DNA from: an uncultured bacterium
GTDB taxonomy: Bacteria > Cloacimonadota > Cloacimonadia > Cloacimonadales > Cloacimonadaceae
Direction of reading: 5' to 3'
Length of the DNA: 64,000 bases
NCBI GenBank assembly: GCA_938009275.1
Contig: CALLHY010000073.1
Span: forward strand, 10,464 to 74,463
Both the position numbers and the translations under genes were made by a program. Under the pieces are notes generated by a model. The model saw nothing but the letters and a program-made list of their open reading frames with translations. It did not search any database and had not been told where the DNA came from. This document shows positions 23,388 to 31,093 of this stretch, in pieces (position 1 is the stretch's first letter; the number at the start of each line of letters is the position of its first letter).

Positions 23388-24833
23388 ATGAAAGGTGTAG
23401 TTTTTCTTGTTATTGCCCTTTTGCTAACCGCGGGGCTATATGCCCAGGTGTTTACCTGTCGTCAAATTCAGGAAACAACCGCTGCCAATGGTAATTCCCC
23501 CTATGTTGATCAGATAAAGCAAGTTCGAGGTATCGTTACAGCCGTCAAACGCAGCAGCAGCTTCTATATTGCCGATCCATTGGAACCTACAGACGATGGA
23601 CGATGGAGCGGATTGTATGTGTTCGACAGTGCTCTTAGTAATACCGTTAATCCCGGCGATATGGTTCGATTAACCGGAACTGTGAAAGAGATTAATGGCC
23701 AAACTCAATTGCGACTGATTACCGATAGCCAAATAGAATCACCGGGTAATACAATTCCAATAAGCATTGTTACCACAGCACAGCTTCCCTTTGCTGGAAC
23801 CACAGCCGAGCCCTGGGAAGGCGTGATGGTACGCCTTAACAACGTAAAGATTACCACTACTGCGAATATCTTTAATCAGTTCCAGATTGCTGATAACGGA
23901 GTTGCGGGCGTTGCAGAGGCCAAAGTTGACGACTTCCTGTATGGCTATCCAGCCTCAAGCATTGTTGTTGGCGATGTGTGGCATCAGATTCAGGGTGTGG
24001 TAGATTACTCTGCTGATGGATATCGCATTCTTCCCCGGATAAGTGCCGATTTGATAAAAGAAGACGATATCTTTGCCTCCAAAATAACCATCCAAAGTCG
24101 CAAAGGTCAAGTTGGCGAATCAGTTGCCGTGGACGTTAAAACCACCAAGCTGATTCCTGCGTGGAATGTTACCAGCTACACCATGAGCATTCAGATTGAC
24201 GCTACATTGGTGGAGTTTTTGGGCGTGGATTACAGCGGAACCTTAACGACTAGCAGCCCCACAGTTACAGATGCAGGCAACACAATTACCATCAGCTACA
24301 CCACTTCTACTGTAATGGATGCGCCTGAGAATGATAACTTGCTGGTGAAGCTGTTGCTAAAACCAAGATCCTATGGCAATGTTCCAATAACGATAAATAG
24401 CTTTAGCTACAATGACAATGCCATCACAAATTTTGAAAATGGTAGCCTGTCTGTGGTACTGGACGAGTTCAAAGCTCATCTGAACATCTTTACCGAGGAT
24501 GCATCAACCGGCAGAGTTAGCGACAAGAATATTTTCAATCCCACTCAAGAACTTATCAAGATTGAATACGGTACCAAGGGTGGTTTCCTGGCGCGCACAA
24601 TTATCCGTATTTATGATGCTCAAGGCAGGCTTGTTGCCACTCCGCTGAACGAGAACTTCATTGGTTCTACATCGTCGCAGCAAATCGGCAAGATATCCTG
24701 GAACGGCAGAGATAATTCTATGAACCTGCTTCCCCCCGGCTTATACTATTGCCACATGGAAGTGGCTGATCGCCAAACGGGTGATATAGCGCGGACTGTA
24801 CAGCCGATTGTAATTAAATCCCGTCTGAAGTGA
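23388..24833 (+). CDS. Secreted OB-fold/cohesin-like protein with C-terminal sorting region
   Basis: A 481-residue exported protein. It has a signal peptide (VVFLVIALLLTAGLYA). Residues ~25-220 are OB-fold-like (QVRGIVTAVKRSSSFYIADP, GDMVRLTGTVKEINGQTQLR), as in extracellular nuclease-associated proteins. A cohesin-like beta domain (~225-355; IQSRKGQVGESVAVDVKTTK, MSIQIDATLVEFLGVDYSG) and a FlgD/type-IX-like C-terminus (FNPTQELIKIEYG, IRIYDAQGRLVA, ISWNGRDN, LPPGLYYCHMEV) follow. No nuclease catalytic domain is present, so a binding or scaffolding role at the surface is more likely than catalysis. The ATG directly follows the lspA stop. Confidence 0.75.
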   Translation: MKGVVFLVIALLLTAGLYAQVFTCRQIQETTAANGNSPYVDQIKQVRGIVTAVKRSSSFYIADPLEPTDDGRWSGLYVFDSALSNTVNPGDMVRLTGTVKEINGQTQLRLITDSQIESPGNTIPISIVTTAQLPFAGTTAEPWEGVMVRLNNVKITTTANIFNQFQIADNGVAGVAEAKVDDFLYGYPASSIVVGDVWHQIQGVVDYSADGYRILPRISADLIKEDDIFASKITIQSRKGQVGESVAVDVKTTKLIPAWNVTSYTMSIQIDATLVEFLGVDYSGTLTTSSPTVTDAGNTITISYTTSTVMDAPENDNLLVKLLLKPRSYGNVPITINSFSYNDNAITNFENGSLSVVLDEFKAHLNIFTEDASTGRVSDKNIFNPTQELIKIEYGTKGGFLARTIIRIYDAQGRLVATPLNENFIGSTSSQQIGKISWNGRDNSMNLLPPGLYYCHMEVADRQTGDIARTVQPIVIKSRLK

Positions 24834-24841
24834 GGTGAAGC

Positions 24842-25684
24842 ATGAAAAAGATATTACTTATAAGTCTAATCCTTATCCAATCCGCATTGCTGCTGGCCGT
24901 ATTTGATGATTATCAACCTTCCGCCCGTGCACGCGGTATGGGAAACGCCTTCACCGCCGTGGCAGACGATGCCAACGCTTTGTTTTACAACCCCGCTGGC
25001 TTAACCTCCACTACCTATGGAATCAAGCTTGGCTTCTCCAATCTATATAATCAGGAGTTTTCGGAGTTCAAAACAGCCGCCATCGGAGCAAAGCTCCCCG
25101 GAAAGCTTGGAACTTTGGCCCTTGGTGCAAGAATGCTTGATGTGGACTTTGAAGACTATACTCTTATGAGCGAACAGATTTGGAGCATAGGTCATGGCTT
25201 CACTCTTTTGAAAGACATCCATTCAGAAATCAGCTTTGGCTATAGCGGCAATTTCTACAATCTTACCATGGATGGTGAAAACGACGAATCTGCCATTGGC
25301 GTCGATCTGGGTGCTATGGCATTGCTGCATGGAAGAACCAAGTTTGCCTTTGCTGCTACTAATATAAACAAAGCCAAAATGGGCAAGGAGAACCAGATTG
25401 ACCTGCCAAACAGGCTTTCATTAGGTGTGTCTTACACACCTTATGACAGAGTTACCACCAGTGTTGAAGTACGCAAAGACTTTGCCAAAGAAACCGAGTT
25501 TATGGGTGGAGTTGAAGCACGTGTATTTGAGCCTCTGGCATTACGATTTGGTGTGCATCAAAATCCAGCCACATACAATGCTGGTGCCAGCTTCTATGTA
25601 GAAAACGTAGAGATTGATTACTCATACTCGCATCATGCGGTATTGAATGGCACACACTATTTCAGTGTTGGCTATAAATTTTAA
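24842..25684 (+). CDS. PorV/UPF0164-like outer-membrane beta-barrel protein
   Basis: A 280-residue protein with a signal peptide (KKILLISLILIQSALLLA). The segment ARARGMGNAFTAVADDANAL then FYNPAGL is the hallmark of the FadL-like PorV/UPF0164 group. Alternating beta strands run to a terminal aromatic (FSVGYKF), as in outer-membrane barrels. In FCB bacteria PorV-type proteins shuttle type-IX substrates to the surface. Here it sits nine bases after a gene whose product has a type-IX-like C-terminus, supporting a secretion-related role. The alternative is a small-molecule uptake barrel. Confidence 0.82.
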   Translation: MKKILLISLILIQSALLLAVFDDYQPSARARGMGNAFTAVADDANALFYNPAGLTSTTYGIKLGFSNLYNQEFSEFKTAAIGAKLPGKLGTLALGARMLDVDFEDYTLMSEQIWSIGHGFTLLKDIHSEISFGYSGNFYNLTMDGENDESAIGVDLGAMALLHGRTKFAFAATNINKAKMGKENQIDLPNRLSLGVSYTPYDRVTTSVEVRKDFAKETEFMGGVEARVFEPLALRFGVHQNPATYNAGASFYVENVEIDYSYSHHAVLNGTHYFSVGYKF

Positions 25685-25707
25685 GTAGAGAAGGAGATAT
25701 TGGACTA

Positions 25708-25986
25708 ATGGCAAGAGCTTTGAACAAGTTTATCCCAGCCTTTATACCCATCGTTTTCGAGCTTATGCGTCATTTCAGACGGGATAGCAATCACAACAGC
25801 AACATCAAGAAAACCGACAAAACCCAAGAGAAACTTGGAACTCTGGAACACTTGATGGTTCGCTTGGAAAAGAAAGTGCAGCTAAACAGAGAAGTGTATC
25901 TCAAGAGCTTTAATCAGATCAGGTTTTGGTTGGCGGTAAACTCCGTAATCTTAATTGCCATAGCCGTTAAGCTATTCTTCTATTAA
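25708..25986 (+). CDS. Small tail-anchored membrane protein, unknown function
   Basis: A 92-residue protein not matching a family I know. Residues 1-20 are moderately hydrophobic, 25-70 are charged and helix-prone (TQEKLGTLEHLMVRLEKKVQ), and 72-91 are a C-terminal membrane helix (FWLAVNSVILIAIAVKLFFY). AAGGAGAT lies about 9 bases upstream of the ATG. It is the last gene of the plus-strand run and is followed by a strong terminator. Its closeness to the PorV-like gene suggests an envelope-related role. Confidence 0.7.
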   Translation: MARALNKFIPAFIPIVFELMRHFRRDSNHNSNIKKTDKTQEKLGTLEHLMVRLEKKVQLNREVYLKSFNQIRFWLAVNSVILIAIAVKLFFY

Positions 25987-26006
25987 TCCAAAAAGTACTA
26001 TTGTAA

Positions 26007-26041
26007 AGAGGTGAGGCACATTGCCCTCACCTCTTTTTTTC
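26007..26041 (+). terminator. Rho-independent terminator
   Basis: Arms AGAGGTGAGG (26007-26016) and CCTCACCTCT (26025-26034) form a 10-pair stem with an 8-base loop, followed by a run of Ts. It ends the run that finishes with the 25708 gene. Confidence 0.9.
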
Positions 26042-26094
26042 CCTTTGATAAAGCTGGCTGATTATGGTAGTTGCCAATCACCTCACCTTGCTTA

Positions 26095-26103
26095 TGTTAT
26101 AAT
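26095..26103 (+). promoter_or_regulatory. Extended -10 promoter candidate for tpx
   Basis: TGTTATAAT at 26095-26103 is a perfect extended -10 element (TGnTATAAT), 34 bases before the tpx ATG. A TTGCCA at 26071-26076 is too far (21 bases) to be an ideal -35, as often seen with extended -10 promoters. Confidence 0.5.
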
Positions 26104-26136
26104 GAGATACATACGTAATTAATAGGAGATACTAAC

Positions 26137-26637
26137 ATGGCAAAACTGAAACTTCATGGCAATCCGATAGACACAAACAACAACCTGCCGGAAATAGGCA
26201 GTAAAGCAATAGACTTTTGCCTGACCGATAACAAACTGCAAGACCATTACCTAAGCAACTTCATAGGCAAGAAAGTGCTGCTAAACATCTATCCATCAAT
26301 AGACACGGGAGTCTGTGCGATGAGTGTACGTAAGTTCAACGAAGAAGCCTCCAGGCTTCCCAATGTGGCGGTATTGGGCATTTCTCGTGATCTTCCATTT
26401 GCACTGGGTCGTTTCTGTGGTGCAGAGGGAATAGAGAAGCTTATTACTTTATCAGAACTTAGAAACCGTGATTTCGGCAAGGATTACGGGCTGGAGATAG
26501 TAAATGGCCCTATGGCGGGATTGCTTGCCCGTGCAGTTATCATCATTGATGAGACTGGCAAAATAGCCTATACCGAGCTAGTGGAAGATATCGTGATGGA
26601 GCCCAATTATCAAGCGGCGTTACTAAAGCTGCAATAG
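26137..26637 (+). CDS. tpx: Thiol peroxidase (Tpx, atypical 2-Cys peroxiredoxin)
   Basis: A 166-residue peroxiredoxin that reduces hydrogen and alkyl peroxides with thioredoxin. Peroxidatic Cys60 lies in PSIDTGVCAMSVRKF and resolving Cys94 in LGRFCGAEG, the Tpx spacing. The N-terminal KLHGNPIDT and the FCLTDNKLQDHYL strand are also family-typical. AGGAG lies about eight bases before the ATG. It is monocistronic between two terminators. Thioredoxin encoded at 35.8 kb is a plausible reductant. This is consistent with oxidative defence in an anaerobe. Confidence 0.95.
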   Translation: MAKLKLHGNPIDTNNNLPEIGSKAIDFCLTDNKLQDHYLSNFIGKKVLLNIYPSIDTGVCAMSVRKFNEEASRLPNVAVLGISRDLPFALGRFCGAEGIEKLITLSELRNRDFGKDYGLEIVNGPMAGLLARAVIIIDETGKIAYTELVEDIVMEPNYQAALLKLQ

Positions 26638-26656
26638 CCCATAAATCTTGAATTAG

Positions 26657-26687
26657 AAAAGGGTGTCTGCTTATAGACACCCTTTTT
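26657..26687. terminator. Bidirectional terminator between tpx and typA
   Basis: AAAAGGGTGTCT (26657-26668) pairs with AGACACCCTTTT (26675-26686), giving a stem flanked by A and T runs. It can act on both convergent genes. Confidence 0.9.
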
Positions 26688-26707
26688 AATAATACTTTAT
26701 GCAAAGG

Positions 26708-28516
26708 CTATTCTGCAATCTCGCTGCGCTTCCTATCGGTGTGATGCAGTATCTTTTTGCGGATGCGTATGCTATCCGGTGTAATCTCCAATAGCTCATC
26801 ATCGCCAATGTATTCTATTGCCTGCTCTAAGCTAAACACGCGCGGTGGAATAAGCTTTATTGCATCATCCTTGCCGGCAGCACGGTTATTGGTTAATTTC
26901 TTGGCGCGGCATACATTTATCACCAGGTCTTTATCTTTGCTATGCTGCCCTACCACCATTCCGGCATAAACTTCTGTGTTGGGATGAATAAAGAAGGTGC
27001 CGCGAGGTTGGAAATTGTTTAGCGAATATCCCAATGCTACGCCGGTTTCCATGGCAATCATCGAGCCGTGGGTGCTGCCTTGAATTTCCCCTTTATACTC
27101 CTCATAACCGTAAAAACACTGGCTTAAGATACCTGTTCCCCTTGTCTCGGTTAGAAACTCATTACGGCAGCCGATCAGCCCCCTGGCCGGTATCTTAAAT
27201 TCCAGGCGGGAATAGCCGTCGGTGGGTGGGGTCATACTGGTAATTTCGCCTTTTCTGCGTCCCATCATGTCTATTACTGTGCCTACAAATTCTTCGCTTA
27301 CATCTATCACAGCTAATTCAATAGGCTCCATAACTACCCCATCAATCTCTTTGAATAGCACTCTTGGTTTGGATACCTGAAATTCATAACCTTCACGCCG
27401 CATGCTTTCCATTAGTATTGAAAGCTGCAATTCCCCTCTGCCCTTAACCGTGAAGGTATCCGCAGAGTCTGTTCTTTCCACAATTAGTGATACATTGGTC
27501 TGTAGCTCTTTCTGTAAGCGTTCCCATATCTTGTTTGAGGTAAGCCACTTACCCGATCTTCCCATAAATGGGGAGTTGTTAATCAAAAACTCGATGGCGA
27601 TAGTGGGATCATCGATGCTAAAAGCTGGCAGCGGTTCAGGATTATCTTTATTGGCAATGGTTTCACCAATGTCTATCTTCTCCAGCCCGGCGATGGACAC
27701 AATATCACCTGCATAAGCGGTTTTAACTTCCTTTTTTTGCAAGCCTTCGTAGGTAAAAATGTTTGTAACTTTATATACTAGTTTATCGTCATTTCGTTTT
27801 ATCAGTACCACTTCTTCACCAGACGATATCTTGCCATTGTGTATCTTTCCGGTGCCCATTTTCCCCAGGTAGTTATCGTATTCTATGGCAGAGGTTAGCA
27901 TCTGAAATGGCAGGTGTCTGTCACCTTCGGTATCGGGTACTTCGGCAATAATCATATCCAATAATGGAAATATGTTTTTGGGCTCATCATGCAGCTCATC
28001 AACGGCATAGCCATCCTTGCCTGAGGCATAGATAACCGGGAAATCAAGCTGTTCGTGGGTAGCATTAAGTTCCAGGAAAAGCTCGAAGATCATATCTAGT
28101 ACATCATAGGCTCGGGCATGGGGTCTATCGATTTTGTTTATTACCACTATCGGTTTTAGCCCAAGTTCCAAGGCGTTTTTTAGCACATACTTAGTTTGCG
28201 GCATAGGCCCTTCAAAGGCATCCACTAATAGCAGAACCGAATCCACCATCTTCATGATGCGTTGCACTTCGCCGCCAAAGTCTGAATGGCCGGGAGTATC
28301 CACCAAGTTTATCTTGGTCTTTTTGTAGGTTAGTGAAGCGTTTTTGGAAAAAATGGTGATGCCGCGTTCTTTCTCAATGTCATTCGAGTCCATTATTCGC
28401 TCCACCATTTTCTCGTTCTCACGAAACACACCAGCCTGACGCAACATTGCATCTACAAGAGTAGTTTTGCCGTGATCAACGTGGGCTATGATGGCTATGT
28501 TCTTTATTTTCTGCAT
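26708..28516 (-). CDS. typA: Translational GTPase TypA/BipA
   Basis: A 602-residue ribosome-associated GTPase of the EF-G family involved in 50S assembly and stress or cold adaptation. IAHVDHGKTTLVDAML is G1, RGITIFSKNASL the switch I/G2 region, VDTPGHSDFGGEV G3, and VINKIDRPHAR G4. After domain II the BipA-specific C-terminal domains appear (RGLIGCRNEFLTETRGTG; NVCRAKKLTNNRAAGKDD). Length matches the family. It is monocistronic on the minus strand within a mainly plus-strand region and shares a bidirectional terminator with tpx. Confidence 0.97.
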   Translation of the reverse strand: MQKIKNIAIIAHVDHGKTTLVDAMLRQAGVFRENEKMVERIMDSNDIEKERGITIFSKNASLTYKKTKINLVDTPGHSDFGGEVQRIMKMVDSVLLLVDAFEGPMPQTKYVLKNALELGLKPIVVINKIDRPHARAYDVLDMIFELFLELNATHEQLDFPVIYASGKDGYAVDELHDEPKNIFPLLDMIIAEVPDTEGDRHLPFQMLTSAIEYDNYLGKMGTGKIHNGKISSGEEVVLIKRNDDKLVYKVTNIFTYEGLQKKEVKTAYAGDIVSIAGLEKIDIGETIANKDNPEPLPAFSIDDPTIAIEFLINNSPFMGRSGKWLTSNKIWERLQKELQTNVSLIVERTDSADTFTVKGRGELQLSILMESMRREGYEFQVSKPRVLFKEIDGVVMEPIELAVIDVSEEFVGTVIDMMGRRKGEITSMTPPTDGYSRLEFKIPARGLIGCRNEFLTETRGTGILSQCFYGYEEYKGEIQGSTHGSMIAMETGVALGYSLNNFQPRGTFFIHPNTEVYAGMVVGQHSKDKDLVINVCRAKKLTNNRAAGKDDAIKLIPPRVFSLEQAIEYIGDDELLEITPDSIRIRKKILHHTDRKRSEIAE

Positions 28517-28748
28517 GCTTATCCTTTAAATTGCTTAGTTTGTTGCCACAAATATCAGAATGCTCTATCGGTCAATGCATGTTATTTGTAATCAGCCACC
28601 AGCACATGCCCGCATTAGTAGATTAGCAGATTGCAGATGGTGTTTAAATCAATAAGGTCTATGTAAGGATGATGGCATAAGCACTCCGAACCGCTATCCG
28701 AGAAGCAACTGGTGGCAAATGCAAGATATAGAAGATAAAGAATGTGTA

Positions 28749-29294
28749 CTACTTGTGGTTATGATTTCGTAGTTTCTGATACTTTTTGTAATGCTGAATC
28801 TTGGAAACTAATAACGAGAGATGAACCAGATACACTAAAAAGATAATAAGCACACAAACCACAATAATGCCTACAGATAGCATAACGTCGAAGTCGTGGT
28901 AATGTGACAATATGCTTTTTCGCATAATAAACCCCAAAACTCCCCAAAACAAATAAAGCACCAAAATTGGGATGGATAGTATCCTAACTCCGCTGCCAGA
29001 GTGGTAAACATTAACCCTATGATAGTTATCCTGAGCCTTCTGCACATAACCAACGCTGCTTATGAATGCCCACGGCACCCATAGTGCGTTTATGCCGGGA
29101 ATTAACGCAGCAGTAGTGCAAAAAAGCAACCTGGCTTTACTGGCTCCTGCATATTGTGATAAGCGTAGATATAGGTATAGCCACACAAAATAGGCAATTG
29201 CAACCCCGCCGATAATAGTCCATGCCGCTGTGGTGGCAGCAGGTGATAGACCTCGCATAAGTATCGGGCAACTGAACATTAAGTTCATCACCAT
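28749..29294 (-). CDS. Four-helix membrane protein, unknown function
   Basis: A ~181-residue integral membrane protein with four hydrophobic segments: WTIIGGVAIAYFVWLYLYL, LLFCTTAALIPGINALWVPW, ILSIPILVLYLFWGVLGFIM and LSVGIIVVCVLIIFLVYLVH. Loops are short and the tail is basic (KIQHYKKYQKLRNHNHK). I start at ATG 29294 because GAGG lies six bases before it; a GTG at 29306 is also in frame. I recognise no family. Neighbours (typA downstream, a palindromic repeat and photolyase upstream) give no functional hint. Coding is supported by the hydrophobic pattern only. Confidence 0.6.
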   Translation of the reverse strand: MVMNLMFSCPILMRGLSPAATTAAWTIIGGVAIAYFVWLYLYLRLSQYAGASKARLLFCTTAALIPGINALWVPWAFISSVGYVQKAQDNYHRVNVYHSGSGVRILSIPILVLYLFWGVLGFIMRKSILSHYHDFDVMLSVGIIVVCVLIIFLVYLVHLSLLVSKIQHYKKYQKLRNHNHK

Positions 29295-29638
29295 AAATAA
29301 CCTCACAATAGTGAATGCTGTATTGTGGCACTTATTTACAACGCAGCTTAACTGTCCACGATTATTTTTGGGTGGGGGCAGGCAAGCTGATGATGTTTTG
29401 CGACATGGATAGATTTTTAACTAATATATTTCTTGTAGCTACCTACGAAATATATGCTGCTTCCTTGCTGCTTCCTTGCTGCTATCCTGTATCGAATACA
29501 GGATAGCAGCAAGGAAGCAGCAAGGAAGCAGGAAAAAACATCGACATGTAATGAGAGAGGCAGCGAACATCCAGCTTGACAGAAATAGAGGTTGATATAA
29601 TAGATAAGCGGATCACAGCGATAGGAGCGAGGATAAGG
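29295..29638. other. Intergenic region with long palindrome and photolyase promoter region
   Basis: This 344-base stretch separates two divergent genes. It contains the largest copy of the dispersed palindrome (29457-29531) and a TTGACA hexamer (29576-29581) with TATAAT 14 bases later (29596-29601), a spacing shorter than the usual 17. I see no gene in it. Confidence 0.6.
29457..29531. repeat. Dispersed long palindrome, copy 3 (36-base arms, CGA loop)
   Basis: Arms 29457-29492 and 29496-29531 are perfectly complementary across CGA. The arm contains the CTGCTTCCTTG block twice, so this copy is longer than the one near 3.3 kb by one internal unit. It lies between divergent genes, upstream of the photolyase gene. 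Confidence 0.88.
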
Positions 29639-31093
29639 ATGGATAAAGCAATGAAGTTGGTTTCCATAGCTGGGCAAAATAGAGGCAAAATGCTGGTGTA
29701 TTGGATGCAGGCAGCACAACGTGTAATCCATAATTCTGCATTTGATTATGCCATAAGCCGTGCGAATGAAATGCGTTTACCTTTAGTTGTTACTTTCGTA
29801 ATATACCCAGATTTTCCCGAGGCAAACTGGCGGCATTATCACTTTATGTTGCAAGGCATTCACGAGCTATCTACCGAGCTAAAGTTACGAGGCATAGGAT
29901 TTCGTGTTATCATTGGCAATCCGGTAGAAATTCTAAGCCATATCTGCCGGGAAGCAGTAGAACTAATTTGTGATCATGGGTATCTGGGCATCCAAAGACA
30001 ATGGCGGAACAGCTTACAGCAGAAGCTGACAGACTTAGGAGTAACCTATACTGAAATAGAAACAGAAGCAATGGTTCCCATAGAACTGGTATCGAATAAG
30101 GAAGAATATGCCGCGGCTACCATCAGACCAAAGATTTTAAGGCTGCTTCCACAAATACGAATCGAGTCTGCTACACCCCAGTACAAGGGGGCTGAGCAAA
30201 AGCTTGAAGGGCTTCCGTTCATTATGCTTAGCCCCAATGAATATAGCCTGAATGAGTTTATCAAATGGGTTGAGAAGCATTGTGTCATAGATAGTGCAGT
30301 AAGCCCAGTTACCAGTGCCATTGGAGGACACAAGGCTGCGGTGGCATTGCTGAAAGCCTTCATTAGCGACAAACTGCATCTGTACTATGGAAAGCGAAGC
30401 GATCCCGGGGTAAACATTCAGAGCGGATTGAGCCCATACTTACACTTTGGACAAATATCTCCAATGGAAATAGTTCAACAACTGATGGATGTAACTGGCT
30501 TCGATTTGCCCAGCATAAGCAGTATGATTAGAACCAAAGAGGGTTTGGATAATAATGATGCGGGATTGGCTTCCTATGTGGAAGAACTCATTATCAGACG
30601 AGAATTGAGCTTCAATTTCTGCCATTACAATGAGCATTATGATAGTTTCGCGTGTTTGCCAGATTGGGTGAAAGCTACGTTAGCAAACCACATTTCAGAC
30701 GCCAGGGAGCAGCATTATTCACTTGACAGATTGGAGCAATGCGCAACAAGCGATGTGTATTGGAATGCTGCTCAACAGGAGATGATGGAAACAGGTAAGA
30801 TGCATAACTACATGAGAATGTATTGGGGCAAGCGGTTAATTGCCTGGTTTGCCTCACCAGAAGAGGCATACTCTGTTCTGTTGTATCTAAACAACAAGTA
30901 TTCTCTTGATGGCCGTGATCCTAATTCTTTTGCAGGTGTTGCCTGGTGCTTTGGCAAACACGATCGCCCCTGGATGAATAGAGACATATATGGCATGGTG
31001 CGATACATGAATATGGCTGGATTGAATAGGAAGTATGATATGGAAGCCTACTTGAGCAAAGTAGCAAATCCAAGAAGGAAAGATGCTAAGTAG
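29639..31093 (+). CDS. phr: Class II deoxyribodipyrimidine photolyase
   Basis: A 484-residue FAD enzyme that repairs cyclobutane pyrimidine dimers using visible light. It shows class II signatures: MLVYWMQAAQRV near the N-terminus; LSPYLHFGQISPM; ELIIRRELSFNFC; and the FAD-binding C-terminal region MHNYMRMYWGKRLI, YSLDGRDPNSFAGVAWCFG and KHDRPW. Class II enzymes are scattered among bacteria, archaea and eukaryotes, so transfer is possible. I start at ATG 29639, preceded by GAGG at six bases, because the open frame to 29576 begins at a TTG inside the promoter region. Its last 11 bases overlap the histidine kinase gene. Confidence 0.92.
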   Translation: MDKAMKLVSIAGQNRGKMLVYWMQAAQRVIHNSAFDYAISRANEMRLPLVVTFVIYPDFPEANWRHYHFMLQGIHELSTELKLRGIGFRVIIGNPVEILSHICREAVELICDHGYLGIQRQWRNSLQQKLTDLGVTYTEIETEAMVPIELVSNKEEYAAATIRPKILRLLPQIRIESATPQYKGAEQKLEGLPFIMLSPNEYSLNEFIKWVEKHCVIDSAVSPVTSAIGGHKAAVALLKAFISDKLHLYYGKRSDPGVNIQSGLSPYLHFGQISPMEIVQQLMDVTGFDLPSISSMIRTKEGLDNNDAGLASYVEELIIRRELSFNFCHYNEHYDSFACLPDWVKATLANHISDAREQHYSLDRLEQCATSDVYWNAAQQEMMETGKMHNYMRMYWGKRLIAWFASPEEAYSVLLYLNNKYSLDGRDPNSFAGVAWCFGKHDRPWMNRDIYGMVRYMNMAGLNRKYDMEAYLSKVANPRRKDAK

